Shown here one piece after another: positions 12,247-12,996 of a DNA stretch of 12,996 nt (the stretch's first letter is position 1; each line of letters starts with the position of its first letter). A program made the translations under genes and the position numbers. Source of the DNA: Alcanivorax sp. (GTDB taxonomy: Bacteria; Pseudomonadota; Gammaproteobacteria; Pseudomonadales; Alcanivoracaceae); NCBI GenBank assembly GCA_007135015.1, contig SLJS01000017.1, positions 1-12,996 of the forward strand, written 5' to 3'. The notes under the pieces are model-generated. The model saw only the letters and a list, made by a program, of their open reading frames with translations. It made no database searches and was not told the DNA's origin.

Positions 12247-12888
12247 CTAACCCCGGTGGTCGCTGACAAAGGGATTGTTGCGGCGCTCCTCGCCCAGAGT
12301 GGACATGGGCCCGTGCCCGGGTATGAAGGATACCTCATCACCGAGGGGAAAGACCTTTTCCCGGATGGCGGTGACCAGCTGGTGGTAATCGCCCCGGGGG
12401 AAGTCAGTGCGGCCGATGGAGCCGGCGAAAAGCACGTCTCCGACCACCGCCAACGCCGCCTCCGGCTGGAAGAAGATCACATGGCCGGGCGTGTGACCGG
12501 GACAGTGGAGCACCCTCAGCCGCAAGGTGCCGACGGTGACCTCGTCGCCGTCGTGCAACCAGCGCTGCGGCGTGAAGGCCTCCGGTACGGGAAAACCGAA
12601 CATCTGCGCCTGCTGCGCAAGCATGTCGATCCAGAAGGCGTCATCCGGGTGGGGCCCCTCCACGGGCACGTCCAGCTCCCGGGCAATTTCCGCCACGGCC
12701 CCCACATGGTCCAGATGCCCGTGGGTAACCAGTACCTTTTCCGGTGTGCCGCCGCTGTCGCGCACCGCCGCCAGAATCCGCCCGGCATCACCGCCCGGGT
12801 CCACCACCGCAAGCCGGCCTGTCTGCTCACAGAGAAGGATCGAGCAGTTCTGCTCGAAGGGCGTCACGGGAATGATGGTGTATTGCAT
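12247..12888 (-). CDS. Metallo-beta-lactamase-fold hydrolase, GloC/YcbL-like
   Basis: 213 residues, close to E. coli YcbL (GloC), a type II glyoxalase that hydrolyses S-lactoylglutathione to D-lactate and glutathione in the cytoplasm. All metal ligands are present: His56, His58, Asp60 and His61 in THGHLDHVG; His132 in CPGHTPGH; Asp151 in VVGDVLFAGSIGRTDFP; His192 in IPGHGPMSTLGEER. The GRTDFP and GHGPMSTLGEER stretches are typical of the YcbL group rather than the longer GloB. The start is the ATG at 12888, giving the family N terminus MQYTIIPVTPFEQNC; the Shine-Dalgarno is poor. It is the first gene of a minus-strand operon, with a likely extended -10 promoter about 55 bases upstream. Confidence 0.9.
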   Translation of the reverse strand: MQYTIIPVTPFEQNCSILLCEQTGRLAVVDPGGDAGRILAAVRDSGGTPEKVLVTHGHLDHVGAVAEIARELDVPVEGPHPDDAFWIDMLAQQAQMFGFPVPEAFTPQRWLHDGDEVTVGTLRLRVLHCPGHTPGHVIFFQPEAALAVVGDVLFAGSIGRTDFPRGDYHQLVTAIREKVFPLGDEVSFIPGHGPMSTLGEERRNNPFVSDHRG

Positions 12889-12942
12889 GATGGGCCGGCC
12901 GTCACTCGTCTGGCAGTGAGATCAAAAAGGGTGAAAGGCACG

Positions 12943-12951
12943 AGTATAACA
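12943..12951 (-). promoter_or_regulatory. Extended -10 promoter of the minus-strand envelope operon
   Basis: Minus-strand TGTTATACT: a TGn extension plus TATACT, 5 of 6 to consensus, 54 bases upstream of the GloC-like ATG. No clear -35 is present. The remaining bases 12952-12996 show no gene. Confidence 0.5.
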
Positions 12952-12996
12952 GGCGTGCCGGGGTCCGTAGCGGGCGGGTGGCGGTTGGGCGGGCTT

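Noticed and set aside
12896..12934. Short TCACT/AGTGA inverted repeat before the GloC-like gene
   Set aside because: Only five base pairs with an eight-base gap; not enough to call a site.

Overview
The window is GC-rich DNA that looks like a gammaproteobacterial chromosome. The signs are the cydD-cydC gene order, the hydroxyacylglutathione-hydrolase-like, DUF2057 and YjbQ families, and REPIN-like intergenic repeats of the type known from pseudomonads and relatives. A halophilic or sulfur-oxidising purple-bacterial relative is possible, but the species cannot be named from this sequence.

Layout: (1) 41-3474, cydDC, the heterodimeric ABC exporter needed for cytochrome bd assembly, with a 4-bp overlap. 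(2) 3478-6298, a stretch where the same short sequence, TGCCTGTCCCGA-type, recurs in one orientation at four sites. Between the sites lie a BrnT/BrnA-like toxin-antitoxin pair (minus strand, visibly lower GC), a ParD-like/zeta-toxin pair (plus strand) and a short-chain dehydrogenase. (3) 6437-7297, spermidine synthase. (4) 7298-7990, no gene but densely packed with inverted repeats: one 286-bp element and one REPIN-like element sharing the same type of ends. (5) 7991-9983, a DUF523 (TudS-like) gene divergent from a D-2-hydroxyacid dehydrogenase overlapping yjbQ. (6) 9984-10381, no gene but a nested inverted-repeat structure holding a second REPIN-like copy. (7) 12888-10382, a minus-strand five-gene run: metallo-hydrolase (GloC/YcbL-like), small MscS channel, Kunitz-fold lipoprotein, DUF4870-like membrane protein, DUF2057 lipoprotein. 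The last four are envelope proteins with overlaps or gaps of 6-11 bp. After 12888 only a likely promoter is seen.

Most worth attention: the Kunitz-domain lipoprotein, which aligns to BPTI without gaps yet has lost exactly the C14-C38 disulfide pair; the repeat-bounded cassettes carrying two toxin-antitoxin modules; and a modular family of intergenic elements that share ends (GGGTGTCG) but carry different interiors. No rRNA, tRNA, CRISPR array or transposase gene was found.
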